Translations under genes and position numbers: made by a program
Assembly (NCBI GenBank): GCA_007570785.1
Contig: ML660772.1
Span: 34,511,121 to 34,575,120, forward strand
Direction: 5' to 3'
Length of the DNA stretch: 64,000 bases
Source: Antilocapra americana
Lineage: Eukaryota > Chordata > Mammalia > Artiodactyla > Antilocapridae
Notes under the pieces: generated by a model
What the model was told of the DNA's origin: nothing
The model's input: only the letters and a program-made list of their open reading frames with translations
The model's database searches: none
Part shown: one piece after another, positions 53,801 to 61,574 of the stretch
Layout: each line of letters opens with the position of its first letter
How positions within the stretch are numbered: position 1 is the stretch's first letter

Positions 53801-56800
53801 AATATTTACTCAATCTCTGTCTCTGAAATAGTCTTGAACTATAATAGTTTACTGAGATTGCCAAGTGCCACCAGCATTTACAAAGCTATGATTGAAAAAT
53901 GCCCATCTATGATAAAATAAATAAATTACTATGCACAACCATCTTTGAAAGGAAGAGGTGAAATGAAGACCAAAGGGTAGAAGTTATAGAGAGACAGGTT
54001 TAAACTCAGAAGCTAACAATTCTTTGACTGGAATGTGGCAGAGGGTCAGATCAGGCTAAGGTCACTTCAGATCCTAAGATTTTTACATTTCTGTGAAGTG
54101 ACTTCCTTCTGAGACTGCTAGTGCAGCAGAGTGGGTAAGATTATTGCATCCGGTGTCATACAGGATTGGATTCAAACCCCTATCCTGACATTTACTAACT
54201 GTATGAACTTGAGTGAGTTACTGAACTTCTCTAAGCCTCTTTTCTTATTTGTAAAATGCTAATAGGTAATAGTTTCTATCTCATATGTTCGTTGTAGTAA
54301 TTAAATTTTCATGAAAAGTGTTTTACACAATTCTTGTCCCACAGCAAGTACCCAAGGCATAGTAGCTATCATTACTACTGTTATTGCTGCTTATTGCCAA
54401 TAAAAACATTTCTAAATGGTAATGCATAATGGAAACAACTTTTAAAAATATTATGTGTGAATTTTAAAATATTTATTTCATGTGCATTTGCTGAGCACCT
54501 ATCATTTGCTAGGCACTGTACTGGGTGCTGAGAATACTAGTGAATAGGTCACTCTCTCAGCTTTAGGGACACAGCAGTGAATAAGGCAGACAAAATCACC
54601 AACTTCAAGGAGTTCACATTCTAGGGGTAGGAGTAGACAATAAATGGGTAAATAATATAATAAACCAAATAATTTTTGCAACTCTAATCCTAACCATCAG
54701 ATGGAACTAAGTAAAATACTGATGTAGGATGTGTGGGACGGGGTCTTTCTGCTAGGGTTATTGCAGAAGGTCTGTCTGACAAGTTGATATTGACTAAAGA
54801 TCTGAGGCATAAAAAGACAGTCATGCAAAGATCTGGGACAAAACCATTCCAAGCCTAAAAAAGGAAGTTCAATAGTCCTAAAATGATAACATGCATGTCA
54901 CATTCAGTGAGCAGGAAGAAGGCTATCAAGACCAGAGCCTAAAGTTAAAGGGAAGTGCTGACTATGAAGTGTCTTGGTTACACTCTGAGGATTTCAGGAA
55001 GTTAGCAGCATGTTAAGCAAGGAGAAACAGGATCTGATTTTTGCTGTGTGAAGATCATTCTGGCTGCTGTGTGATCCACAGATGTTAGGGGGACAGAAGT
55101 AGCAGAGAAATTAGGTTGAACTCATTTTCTGACATTCAAATAAAAGATGATGATAGCCTGGAAAATGGTTCCAGTAGAGCAGCTGATAAGTTGTGAGATT
55201 CAGGAAATCTTGGATCCTGATTAGAACAGCATACTGATAAATGTGGGGATGTGGGAGTAAGAGAATGAGGAAGGATGACTTTTTTTTGAGGGAGGGTAGC
55301 TCTAGATAGGTAGGGAGGAGAACAAAAACTTCTTTTCAGTCATATTAAGTTTGAGATCTCTGTTGGAAGAGCAAAAGATGTTAGGGTAGTAGTAAGACAT
55401 AATCTGAATCTAGCATTAGGGGAGAGAGCCAGGCCAGAGAAGGACTGAGATTACTGATGGAACATGTAGGTACATGAGAAAAGAAGATTAGTCTGAGCCT
55501 AGGAGCACTTTAGCATCTAGAAGTCTATTGGAAGAGAAGGAACCAGCAAGGTGGGTGACAAGGCAAAAAGTATGGTGCCACAGAATCCCAGTTAATACTT
55601 CAAGAAGGAGAGAGTAGTCAACCATGGCAAAGGCCACAAAGAAATCAAGTTTGGTGAGAATGGAAAATTTACTGTTGGCTTCAGAACTGGTTGGTTTTAA
55701 GAGCTCTTTTGGAATTATAAGGAAAATAGCTGTACTGGACAGTAGAGAATGGGAGGTAAGGAAATGGAATCAGGGTGAAAAATGGAAGCAGAGACATTTG
55801 AGAGGGAGGTAGTGGAGTCATGAAATGGTGTGGTAGCCAGAGAGGAACTGTATTCAAAGGCAATCATTTGATTTGGTTTATTTTTGAGGAATCTTAATAA
55901 AGGCCAATGTAATACTGACATTTGTAATCCAATACATCATAATAGACTAATGATATAGGAGGAGCTGCTATTTAAAGAGGGAAAGTATTTGCAAAGGTAA
56001 GAATTAGTGGGATCTAGGACACACACAGTTGGACTAGCTTTAGGTTATGAGCTGGGACAACTCTATTCAAATAGAAGGTATGGCAGAGAAAATAAAAACA
56101 GATACTGGTGGTTTTTTAGAATTTGTGATACAAAGCTAAGAACTAAGTCCTAATCTGACTGCATATATTTTCTCTCTGAAACATGTTGTGATAGAGAAAT
56201 CAGCTAGAACATGGAGAATGGTGGAGCTTTGAGAAGAGAAAGTAGATTAATGTTGTCTCATTTAATGAGAATTTTAACCAAGGAATAGCTGTAGTATTGT
56301 CTGGTAGTAGTGAAAGCCCCTGTGAAATTTTGGTGATGTATTGGAGGTGAGTACTATGAGCAATGTAGTGAAATTTTATCCATTCAGCTGCTCAGGTAAA
56401 GATGTGGAATAAGATGAAAAATAAGTTTAGGCAGGATTGGGCTTTTGTTACAAAAAGAAAATGAAGAAAAATGGGGATATGTTAAGAGTGTTTGCAAAAG
56501 CAATGGTTATAGTGCTTAACCAAGAACAGGTTAAGGAAGAAATTTTCAAAATGTCACGAGTGGGAAATAATAGCTATTGAAAGAGTGATAGAGTCAATTA
56601 ACTTGGAGTCTCCACAAGCTTGAGCAATTGTTGAAGTAAGAAATTAGACTAGGTGCACTGAAAAAAAATGGAATGTAATTGGTCAAAAAATATGCAAGAA
56701 AAATGCTATAGAATAGAAAAATACATAATGAGATCTGGGGTATCATCATGTGAAGAATGGCTGGATAGTGAGGAAAGAAATACCATTGACCCAAGAAAAT

Positions 56801-59800
56801 TGAGAAACTGAGAAGTTTGGTGTTGATGAAAGCACGGCTGGTTTGGCCGAATGTTTCTTGCACTTTGGGTCTTTTCAGTCCGATTTATACAATTGGTGCA
56901 GTAAGAACTAATTGGCAAGTAGCTAGCTCTCGTTTAAATAGAAATTAAGAGGTAACTTTTCCTTAACTATTCTGAGTCTAGTCACTAATCACACAATATT
57001 CATTTCTGTGTCAGAAATATTTGGACTAAGTTGAACTGTGAAAACCCTGATCTATTCCATTCAATCTGGGGAAATCTGAAGGACCACCACAAGTGGTTAG
57101 CTATCCCATGGCAGCTTCCAAGCTTTCCACCAACAGAAATTAGAATATGAGTTAACTCATCTTAACTCATTTTAGTTAATCTTACTCTATGTAGTGGTCC
57201 TGGGATAAATCTTAGCTAAGTGACACCCAAGATTTTCTGTTTAAGTCGCAGCAAAAGAACTCCAAAGTGACTAACAGCAGTCAATAGAGTGCCCCAGTTG
57301 TTGTTTAGTCACTAAGTTGTGTCTGATTCTTCTGAGATCCGTGGACTGCAGCCTGCCAGGTTCCTCTGCCTTTGGAATTTCTTATGCAAGAATACTGGAA
57401 GGAGTTGCCATTTCCTTCTCTAGGGGATCTGACTGATCCAGGAATTGAAACCCAGTCTCCTGCCTTGCAAGCCATCTGAGCTACCAGGGAATCCTTGATT
57501 GCCCCTTGGAGTTTGCAGTCTCTATGACAACTAGAGATTATATATAAAATAATTGGTAATGTGCCTGTGGTATAGTAAGTGACACATTAAGAATAATTAT
57601 TAAAAAATAATAATTATTATTGATAAATATCCTAATTTTTATACCTTACCATAATGGGAATCTGCTGTTTTAGACTCTCTAGAATTCATTTACATTTATT
57701 ATGGTAACAATTCCTATACTCCTAGTTTTCAATCTTAATCTAGATAATTTAGTGTGGCTGCTGCTGCTGCTAAATCGCTCTACAGTGAGCCCAAGACCCA
57801 GAAAAATTGTCTGAGAGATAGAAAAGTTACAAAAATTGCTCCAATAAGAATTATCCTAGAGATTTAACTAGAACTAAAGAAAAAAGGAGCTCTCCTCTTA
57901 AGTTTTAAGTCTGCTGAATGTATCTATCAGTGTACATTTGGTTATGGCAATCATAAAATTCTGACACAATTAGCTTACAAAATAAAGGAAAAAAATCTTA
58001 CATGATGTGTGCAATCCATAGGTAAAGAATTCTCCAGGGGCATATAAGCAGTATTTATTTGCATTCTTCTTAGATTTTCCTCTCTGTACCTTTTGTTTTT
58101 CCTCAGTTTATTTACCTTCCGGGCAATCAAATGACCACATAAGTCATATTGTCTTACAACATCAAAGAAAGACAAAACCTTCTCTTTGGTGGATCTCCTT
58201 TAAAGACTGAAGTAAATTCCTAGAAGACTCCAGTAACCTGCTAAACCTCCAGAACTGCAACACAAGCTCATTCTTAAAACAATCTCTGTCTAAGGAAACG
58301 GGGCCACCAGGGTTGGCTTAAATTAATCAGAAACTTCCTCTTCCTTCTCAAAGAGTGGATGTCTAAAAAAAAACAGCTGGGTTAGCAAGGACAAGCTATG
58401 TGCATGGCTAGGAATAAACTGTGAGATTATTTGTTCAGTAGCTGAGAATAAAGCCAGTATAGAACAAAGGCAAACTTATGGAGGGATGTTCACATGCAAT
58501 ATTACTTGGGAATTTATGGATGAGATGAGCCAACAAATTCCTTTCATATTTACACCCCATATAAGCCAGGTTCTATCATCTAAAACCAAAAGTTCACTGG
58601 CTAAAATGCTTACTCAAAGCATTCCTCTGAATCTAACAGGTCTTTATTTTTACCCACATGAACTATAAAAATCCTTCAGAATTTCCTAACTCTTTTCTAC
58701 CAGCTATTCTTATACATTCTCTTAAACATTATTCTTAAACATTCTCTTTTTTCTCACTTCTTGCCTTTTCTGCTGCCTTCATGTGTACCTCTTAAAATCT
58801 TAACTTTCCTTCATAACTGTATTTCAAATGTCATCTTTTCCTAAAGTATTTCAGAAATGTCTCAATTTAGCAACATTTCTGCTTTACTCAAACTCCAGGG
58901 CAACTCTCTGACTAGCATTAAATATAGATGTGTATGTGTATGTGTGTGTGTGATCTACTAAGATTTAATACAAAAACAGCATTGGCAAGAAATATTTTTG
59001 ATTATTCTCATAACGTGGAAGAAAGCAAAGAAAAGTTAAGTGACTTTTACAATATCTGGATGACAGCTTGGGTTAATATCGAGATCAATGTTCTTTCCCT
59101 CGCTGTCTCTCCGGTGCGCCTCATCTCATTGACTCACTATCATGTGGTCTCTTAAATAGTGTCTCACTCAACTTTTAGTTTCCTATAGCACATGTATGAT
59201 GCTTTGCATACAACAAGTATTTAATAATTTTTTAAACTGAACTGCTTGGTTTTATATCTTATTTCTTGATTTATCTATAATTGTTGGTTGGCCAACAGCA
59301 GATACCTCTTTATATGAATACACATAGGCCAGTACTTTTTAGAAGTACATCCTGTATGTTGCACTGTGCTATGCTAAGTCACTTCAGTCATGTCCAACTC
59401 TTTGCAACCTTATGGACTGATGCCCACCAGGCTCCTTCTGCCCATGGACTTCTCCAGGCAAGAATACTGGAGTGGCTTGTTGTGCCCTGCTCCAGAGAAT
59501 CTTTCCAACCCAGGGATCAAACTTGTGTCTCCTGCATTAGTAGGTGGATTTTTTTTATCACTGTGCCACCTGGGAAGCCCACATTCTGTTTACAAAAAGC
59601 AAATTCCCAGTCATCATTGTCACCAGTTTGCACTGAATAAGCAATCTATACAGCCACTACAAAACAAGTAAGATAATTTGATATATAGAATGTTTCAGCA
59701 TACAATTTCAATGAAATAAGCACTACATATAAGAAAGAGAAGATTGAAAGAAATTAGTATCATTTCCTCAAACCCAAAAGTTGAATAACGATTAAGAAAA

Positions 59801-61114
59801 TAGTAACCTTATGCTGTGGGATTAGATGGAGAAAATTAGCATAAATAACATATTTATGTAGAGAATCAGTCAGATTTGTTGTAAATATACTCCTTGAAAT
59901 CTGAAGACAGAAGAGGTAAAAAGAATTGTCACGTCATTCAAAAAACAAACAAAAAAACTCACAAAAAAATAAACTTTCAATAAAAAAACTAGATTTTTTA
60001 ACCTCATTTGATCTTTGTCTGATAATATTGGTGTTAGTGACTTGTTATAAAGTAGAAGTCCTTTGTACCAGAGAAAAGGAGGAAAGATATAATTCTCCCT
60101 TTTTGTAGTCTATGTAGGAATTAATAAATAGAAGAGTGATGTTTTCTCCAAACTTTTCTTAAAGTTTTAGGTTTAAAATGTTCATTATTAACATTAACAC
60201 AACTCAGCCCACTGATTTACTGGCGAATAGTATCTACACTACACAATACAGTCAGAATTCACTTTCTTTAAATGAAATGTTTAAAGTAACAAATCAAAAT
60301 CTTTCATATTTTTTCTCATTTCTAAAAGCTCTAAAACCATCAATAAACCAACAACAACCCTTCAAAATGTGTAGAAAGAGCTTGTACACTCTTTACAGAT
60401 TCTAAAGATTAATAAATGAACAATGAGAAGGCAACAGCAATCAAAGAGATATTATCTTATCTCTTCCCTGCTTATTATTCCAGGAATTTGTGATTTCAAC
60501 ACAGAATGTCTAAATGCTTTAAAGTGGTGTGAGGCCTCTTCTACCTTTCTTCGCTTCATCTTTAACCTTTGATTTTTGGCTCAAAAGTAAAGTTATATTG
60601 TGTTATAATGTTTTCCTTTTTCTATAAGGTATAGAGCCTCTGAATCTGGTAGCTGTTAGTAATGGTAAAATAGTTAAAATTTAGCCATGGACTTATTTGG
60701 GTATTAAGATACATTATGCTTCATATGGGAAATCTGAAGAGTTCACAGAAAATGCTATACCGGATTAGATATGTAATTGAATGGACATTTATAGAGATTA
60801 GGTAGATAAGCAGGTAGATAGATAGATAGATAGAATAGTACAAGCCCTATAAAATTATGCAATTTTTCTGCACCAATAAATATTTTTTAAATGTTTATCT
60901 ATTCTGTACCAGTTTCAAAAGTGCAGAAGAAACACCATTTACTAATTAAATGAAATTTCTTTTTTTGTCATCAGGTGCTATTATTGATTTTAATCTCACT
61001 GACCTCCTCAGGTCTGGAAACACTTACTGTTCTTTGCATTAGCAGAGGAGAATCTGTTCCTTCCTCTTTAAAACTTGGGTCCATACCGATTATATCCTCA
61101 ATAACGTCCTCCAT
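20501..61114 (-). CDS. TFEC: TFEC, bHLH-leucine-zipper transcription factor (six exons, 5' end outside window)
   Basis: Joining 61114-61028, 40400-40286, 37602-37546, 27773-27698, 21913-21766 and 20881-20501 on the minus strand gives 864 bp, an open frame of 287 residues plus TAA. All introns have GT/AG ends. Counting from the ATG at 61114: residues 1-29 acidic activation segment, 30-67 linker, about 73-92 basic region with the E-box reading set His84, Glu88 and Arg92, helix-loop-helix to about 134, zipper with Leu142, 149, 156 and 163, and a Ser-rich tail. TFEC is a nuclear protein that binds E-box/M-box DNA as a homodimer or with MITF, TFE3 or TFEB; it is known mainly from macrophages. MITF, TFE3 and TFEB are excluded by the C-terminal exon, which matches TFEC as I remember it. 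The ATG at 61114 is the first base of an exon and is probably internal in the full-length isoform; upstream exons should lie past base 64000. Confidence 0.95.
20882..21765 (-). other. TFEC intron E-F
   Basis: 884 bp, AT-rich, free of repeats I recognise. Bounded by the GTTTTC donor and the GTTTGTATTGCAG acceptor. Confidence 0.9.
21766..21913 (-). CDS. TFEC: TFEC coding exon E: loop, helix 2 and leucine zipper
   Basis: The exon is 148 bp, equal to the MITF counterpart. Acceptor TTCTACAG precedes TGATATGCGCTGG; donor is ATTCAG/GTTTTC, a less common donor with T at +3. It encodes residues 113-161: [13 protein letters not shown] then helix 2 and a zipper with leucines at 142, 149 and 156, ending LLLRIQ. 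The Lys/Glu/Gln-rich zipper carries the MiT-type register that limits pairing to family members. Confidence 0.96.
23152..23295 (+). mobile_element. CHR-2 type SINE
   Basis: GGGGACTTCCTTGGTGGTCC head and AAGAAACTAAGATCCCACAT to GATGCAGCCAAATCAATAAA tail, the cetartiodactyl CHR-2 tRNA-derived family. A Bov-tA interrupts its tail. Confidence 0.85.
23296..23510 (-). mobile_element. Bov-tA SINE inserted in the CHR-2 tail
   Basis: Antisense Bov-A body then tRNA head ending CTTGGGGAAGC. The perfect 10-bp duplication CCAAATCAAT at 23286-23295 and 23511-23520 shows it landed in the A-rich tail of the older CHR-2 copy. Confidence 0.95.
24623..24820 (-). mobile_element. Bov-tA SINE
   Basis: Antisense copy from GTGAAAATGAAAGTCACTCA to GCTGAGCCACAAGGGAAGCC. 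An imperfect duplication (TCCTAAACCA / TCCTAACCA) flanks it at about 24613 and 24821. Confidence 0.93.
24885..25330 (+). repeat. LTR-like block with CCAAT and TATA elements (tentative)
   Basis: Less AT-rich than its surroundings, with ACAACCAATCAAGCCCC at about 25057 (CCAAT) and AGATATAAAGAGAG at about 25102 (TATA), about 40 bp apart as in many retroviral LTRs. No internal viral genes, clear TG...CA ends or target duplication were found. It could be an old solo LTR or unrelated unique DNA. Confidence 0.35.
25595..25790 (+). mobile_element. hAT-like MER DNA-transposon remnant
   Basis: CAGCCTGCTTTTGTTAATAA, TGTCTATGGCTACTTTCATG and CTGACTCTTTAAAGGAAAAG recall an old mammalian hAT-type MER repeat. 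I am not sure of the family name. Confidence 0.5.
27698..27773 (-). CDS. TFEC: TFEC coding exon D: basic region and helix 1
   Basis: The exon is 76 bp, again the same as in MITF. Acceptor AACTTTTAATAG-type tract precedes TTGAAAGAAGAAG; donor is GATCC/GTGAGT. With one base from exon C it encodes [17 protein letters not shown] and then TLIPKSND. This supplies Glu88 and Arg92 for E-box reading, helix 1 and the start of the loop. Tyr93 and Tyr97 (YNINY) replace the Phe and Asp of MITF (FNIND), a TFEC hallmark. Confidence 0.96.
28085..28160. repeat. AT/TG-rich microsatellite
   Basis: TATATATATG, then an (AT)n run of about 12 units, then ACACATATGTGTGTGTATAT. Compound simple repeat. Confidence 0.9.
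28225..28315 (+). mobile_element. L2 LINE 3'-end fragment
   Basis: AGACTATGACCTCTTTGAAG then GCAGGGACCATTTCTTAC resembles the L2 3' region (GAGGGCAGGGACC type). Old and diverged. Confidence 0.6.
28375..28569 (+). mobile_element. MER5A (hAT-Charlie) element
   Basis: Terminal inverted repeats CAGTGATTCTTAAGC and CTTTGAGAATGACTG enclose CATGCATCAGATACATCTGG and TTCCCAGGTGTTGCTGATGC, in MER5A order. The middle is AT-rich and altered. Non-autonomous and fossil. Confidence 0.8.
30145..30421 (-). mobile_element. BOV-A2 SINE
   Basis: Antisense dimer: GCTGCTGCTGCTAAGTCACT monomer, then a TGCATGAAAGTGAAAAGTG linker, then the second monomer. A perfect 9-bp duplication TTTCTAGCT is at 30136-30144 and 30422-30430. 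Confidence 0.95.
30630..30861 (-). mobile_element. Bov-tA SINE with a GT-rich tail
   Basis: Antisense Bov-A body from 30650 and tRNA head to 30861, with a (TG)n tract at the SINE 3' end. Duplication TAATGATCA at 30621-30629 and 30862-30870 (one base further left may also match). Confidence 0.93.
31234..32604 (-). mobile_element. 5'-truncated BovB LINE
   Basis: The 3' tail (TTCAGTTCAGTTCAG in antisense) is on the left. Reading leftwards from 32604 gives the RT-domain fragments: [13 protein letters not shown] (catalytic YADD) at about 32000, [18 protein letters not shown] and [12 protein letters not shown]. Several stops and frameshifts make it inactive. The 5' half with the endonuclease is missing. 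Confidence 0.93.
33618..35907 (-). pseudogene. L1 ORF2 remnant with the RT domain deleted
   Basis: The endonuclease part is at about 35907-35330: [19 protein letters not shown], then [12 protein letters not shown], then [20 protein letters not shown]. After the junction at about 34855 only the C-terminal domain remains ([38 protein letters not shown]). Without the palm domain it could not copy RNA even if repaired elsewhere. Confidence 0.88.
36000..36960 (-). pseudogene. L1 ORF1 remnant
   Basis: Minus-strand pieces such as [16 protein letters not shown] (about 36380-36330) and [16 protein letters not shown] mark ORF1. Frameshifts interrupt it. A 188-codon plus-strand frame here is the antisense shadow. 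Limits are approximate. Confidence 0.8.
37546..37602 (-). CDS. TFEC: TFEC coding exon C: start of basic region
   Basis: The exon is 57 bp, the same length as the homologous MITF exon. Acceptor TTTTGATCAG precedes AAACAGATACTGG; donor is CTCA/GTGAGT. It encodes residues 69-86 ([18 protein letters not shown]), including DNA-contacting His84. Residue 72 is Gly (codon GGA) where MITF and, as I recall, human TFEC have Arg. The 3' border of an intronic L1 insertion lies only 336 bp downstream of this donor. Confidence 0.95.
39271..39482 (-). mobile_element. Bov-tA SINE
   Basis: Antisense body and head ending TTTGAGCCACCAGGGAAAAC. Target duplication AAGTGAAAGT at 39261-39270 and 39483-39492, although this string also resembles the SINE tail itself. 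Confidence 0.92.
39662..40174. mobile_element. non-autonomous DNA transposon with terminal inverted repeats
   Basis: ACAATAAGTCTCCTACTTATG at the left and CATATGTAGAAGACTTACTA at the right are inverted copies. Inside are repeated TACAGTA/TACTGTAC motifs and AGCCTAGGTACCCAACTAAC. About 510 bp, no transposase frame. I would expect a pogo/Tigger- or similar mariner-class MITE but cannot name the family. Confidence 0.65.
40286..40400 (-). CDS. TFEC: TFEC coding exon B: linker
   Basis: This 115-bp exon encodes residues 30-67 and the first base of codon 68. Acceptor CTTTAAAG precedes GTATCTGG; donor is ACAG/GTAATG. The product begins [13 protein letters not shown] and ends PMKREIT, a TFEC-specific linker between the activation segment and the DNA-binding domain. 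It enters in phase 0, so it can join exon A, an exon upstream of A, or the candidate alternative first exon ending at 58002. Confidence 0.95.
41725..41787 (+). mobile_element. BovB 3'-end fragment
   Basis: TCTGGCATGGGATTGCAAAC then GACTGAGAGACTGAACAACA resembles the end of BovB. Very short. Confidence 0.65.
42402..44685 (-). mobile_element. BovB LINE, 5'-truncated, 2.3 kb
   Basis: The longest BovB here. Left end is the 3' tail; reading leftwards from the right end there is part of the region before the RT, then RT fragments ([15 protein letters not shown] at about 43320, HADD replacing catalytic YADD at about 43165) and [19 protein letters not shown]. Many stops and frameshifts. Inactive. 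Confidence 0.92.
45035..45596 (+). mobile_element. twin-primed (5'-inverted) short L1
   Basis: 45035-45320 is L1 ORF2 3' sequence in antisense (TTCCATATATATGTGTTAGT, TGGCTGAGTAATATTCCATT). From about 45321 sense L1 3' end follows (TGGACTCTATGGGAGAGGGC to AATAAATAAATTATATTAAA). The duplication AAAAATCATTACTTTT at 45019-45034 and 45597-45612 encloses both parts, so it is one insertion. Confidence 0.9.
46164..46376 (+). mobile_element. Bov-tA SINE
   Basis: Sense copy from GGAACTTCCTTGGTAGCTTT to GAGTGACTAAACAACAACAA. Perfect 12-bp duplication ATAATCTAAAAT at 46152-46163 and 46377-46388. Confidence 0.95.
47226..48228 (+). mobile_element. 5'-truncated BovB LINE, RT fragment
   Basis: Sense copy of about 1 kb. 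A 158-codon frame (47340-47813) includes [20 protein letters not shown] with the catalytic YADD and [17 protein letters not shown], then breaks. The rest keeps BovB motifs up to the tail GACTGAGTGACTGAACTAGA. Confidence 0.93.
48470..49765 (+). mobile_element. old mammalian L1 (L1M-type), ORF2 end and 3' UTR
   Basis: Broken RT coding traces ([13 protein letters not shown] at about 48615, a decayed FADD region). The 3' end resembles old L1 families: CTAAATTGTACACTTTAAAA then TAAATTTTATGTTGTACACA-like and CCATAATAAAAAA. Confidence 0.8.
49790..50305 (+). mobile_element. old L1 ORF2 fragment
   Basis: Decayed translation with [16 protein letters not shown] and [16 protein letters not shown] traces matches the RT N-terminal part of L1 ORF2. 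It lies after the 3' UTR of the preceding L1, so it is a separate fragment. Confidence 0.65.
50561..51172 (-). mobile_element. BovB fragment interrupted by SINE sequence
   Basis: BovB 3' sequence at 50561-50643 resumes at 50939/50950 (TAACTCCTGGAGTCTGCTCA) and runs to about 51172. The duplicated string ACTAACTCCTG at 50633-50643 and 50939-50949 is the target duplication of the inserted SINE block. Confidence 0.88.
50644..50938 (-). mobile_element. compound Bov-tA block (SINE within SINE)
   Basis: 50644-50825 is a complete antisense Bov-tA ending AGCCACAAGGCAAGCCC. 50826-50938 then repeats the second half of another one (GGAACACTGGAGTGGGTAGC to GAGCTATGAGGGAG). Two tRNA-derived heads therefore sit in one insertion. 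Confidence 0.85.
51685..51935 (-). mobile_element. MIR SINE
   Basis: Antisense MIR pattern: ATTATATGCCCGATATTCAG, TTTATAACAACTTTATGAGT, AGTAATTATCTCAAGATCAT, AGACTTGGGTTAAAATTTAG. Diverged. Confidence 0.7.
52340..52450. repeat. TA/TG-rich compound microsatellite
   Basis: ATATATACATGTGCATTTGT followed by alternating (TA)n and (GTGT)n runs to about 52450. Confidence 0.85.
53505..53789 (-). other. unrecognised 94-codon open frame
   Basis: Starts [17 protein letters not shown], with several Cys and a Lys-rich centre. No family recognised, no clear splice sites or promoter. In AT-rich DNA a frame of this size can arise by chance, so I do not call it a gene. Confidence 0.15.
54121..54390 (+). mobile_element. 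MIR SINE, nearly full length
   Basis: Sense order is complete: GCAGAGTGGGTAAGATTATT, GATTGGATTCAAACCCC, TTTACTAACTGTATGAACTT, TTATTTGTAAAATGCTAATA and AGCAAGTACCCAAGGCATAG. Confidence 0.88.
54480..56390 (+). repeat. ancient LINE-derived region, family uncertain
   Basis: Opens with GCTGAGCACCTATCATTTGC and AGGCACTGTACTGGGTGCTG, then AAGGAGTTCACATTCTAGGG. A G/A-rich stretch follows with AAGATCATTCTGGCTGCTGT, ATTAAGTTTGAGATCTCTGT and GAGTAGTCAACCATGGCAAA. These phrases occur in an old mammalian LINE-type repeat whose name I cannot assign. Short open frames inside are not genes. Confidence 0.5.
57299..57494 (-). mobile_element. Bov-tA SINE
   Basis: Antisense: GTCACTAAGTTGTGTCTGAT body, CTCTAGGGGATCTGACTGAT, head ending CTGAGCTACCAGGGAATCC. 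Confidence 0.9.
57756..57781 (-). mobile_element. BOV-A2 end fragment
   Basis: GGCTGCTGCTGCTGCTAAAT is the characteristic (GCT)n end of BOV-A2; only about 26 bp remain. Confidence 0.6.
58002..58330 (-). other. candidate alternative first exon of TFEC (inferred)
   Basis: A minus-strand open segment ends with CACATCAT at 58002, followed at once by a strong GTAAGA donor at 58001-57996. The frame is phase 0 there, exactly what exon B (40400) needs. In-frame ATGs at 58064, 58043 and 58019 would give N-termini of 21, 14 or 6 residues (the longest starts [13 protein letters not shown]) before exon B, skipping exon A. The 5' edge is unknown; I place it near the purine box at 58332-58345. TFEC is known to have tissue-specific first exons, including a macrophage one, but matching this exon to any of them is inference. 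An alternative reading is that the donor is chance. Confidence 0.45.
58332..58347 (-). promoter_or_regulatory. tandem ETS/PU.1-like purine box
   Basis: The minus strand reads GAAGGAAGAGGAAGTTT, two overlapping GGAA cores of which the second, AGAGGAAGT, fits the PU.1 consensus. No TATA box is obvious nearby. It sits about 330 bp upstream of the candidate donor at 58001, which suits a TATA-less myeloid promoter. The role is inferred from the motif. Confidence 0.35.
59355..59580 (-). mobile_element. Bov-tA SINE
   Basis: Antisense body from GCTAAGTCACTTCAGTCATG and head ending GCCACCTGGGAAGCCC. Near-identical flanks ACATCCTGT (59346-59354) and ACATTCTGT (59581-59589). Confidence 0.92.
60807..60834. 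repeat. (GATA)n microsatellite
   Basis: AGGTAGATAGATAGATAGATAGA, about five to six units. Confidence 0.9.
61028..61114 (-). CDS. TFEC: TFEC coding exon A: 87-bp acidic activation cassette
   Basis: The acceptor reads TTTTGCTAG before ATGGAGGACG and the donor is GTAAGT after AGAACA. The exon is exactly 29 codons, phase 0 at both ends, so skipping it keeps the frame. It encodes an acidic amphipathic stretch beginning [11 protein letters not shown], the counterpart of the MITF exon beginning MDDVIDDII, the conserved MiT activation segment. TFEC isoforms lacking this segment are known and activate weakly or repress. Its first codon is an ATG, which could serve as an internal start. Confidence 0.93.
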
Positions 61115-61574
61115 CTAGCAAAATATAATGCATTTAGAATATTGTGCATAATGATAAAAGTTGCTCTTCAGTCTGAATTCAAAGAGAAAGATTTTTAGCA
61201 ATCTTTAAAAGTAATTTTTAGAATATTTAAATTAAGGTTATATGTGTATCAAAATGCAGAATATTTTAGAATTTGAAGTAATCCTAACACTATGATCTGT
61301 GTTGCTTTTCCTTACATTCGCTTCTGCCTACCGGCTGGTGATAGCTACACAAATCACCCTTGGCTACTCCAGTATCTGCATAAACAGAGTAGTTATCATG
61401 AATACCTTGAGCCAGAGCTTATATACTTCGTTTGCAGAGAGATGACCGCCTACAAATTTTATTTTTCTTTTGAAATATTTTGATAGCATCTTATAGGTGG
61501 ATATTCAAACTTCATTCAATTAGTCCACACGGATAGAAACTACATGGAAATGTATTATCCAACTTTCTCTAATG
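61115..61574 (-). other. intron upstream of TFEC exon A, near side
   Basis: Unique AT-rich DNA running up from the exon A acceptor (TTTTGCTAG). No further TFEC exon is visible between here and 64000, including the segment that precedes the activation exon in the long isoform. Confidence 0.7.

Larger units (their letters stand above)
40401..61027 (-). other. TFEC intron A-B
   Basis: 20.6 kb, repeat-dense; elements are listed separately and include the candidate alternative first exon at 58330-58002. I can name nothing in 40401-41724, 41788-42401, 44690-45018, 51173-51684, 51936-54120, 56391-57298 and 59590-61027, apart from simple repeats at 52340-52450 and 60807-60834. 45613-46151, 46389-47225 and 48229-48470 look like ancient L1/HAL1-type remnants but too diverged to call. 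Confidence 0.8.

Noticed and set aside
55624..55921. Several 60-68-codon frames on both strands
   Set aside because: They fall in a G/A-rich ancient LINE-derived region and overlap one another; none shows coding features.
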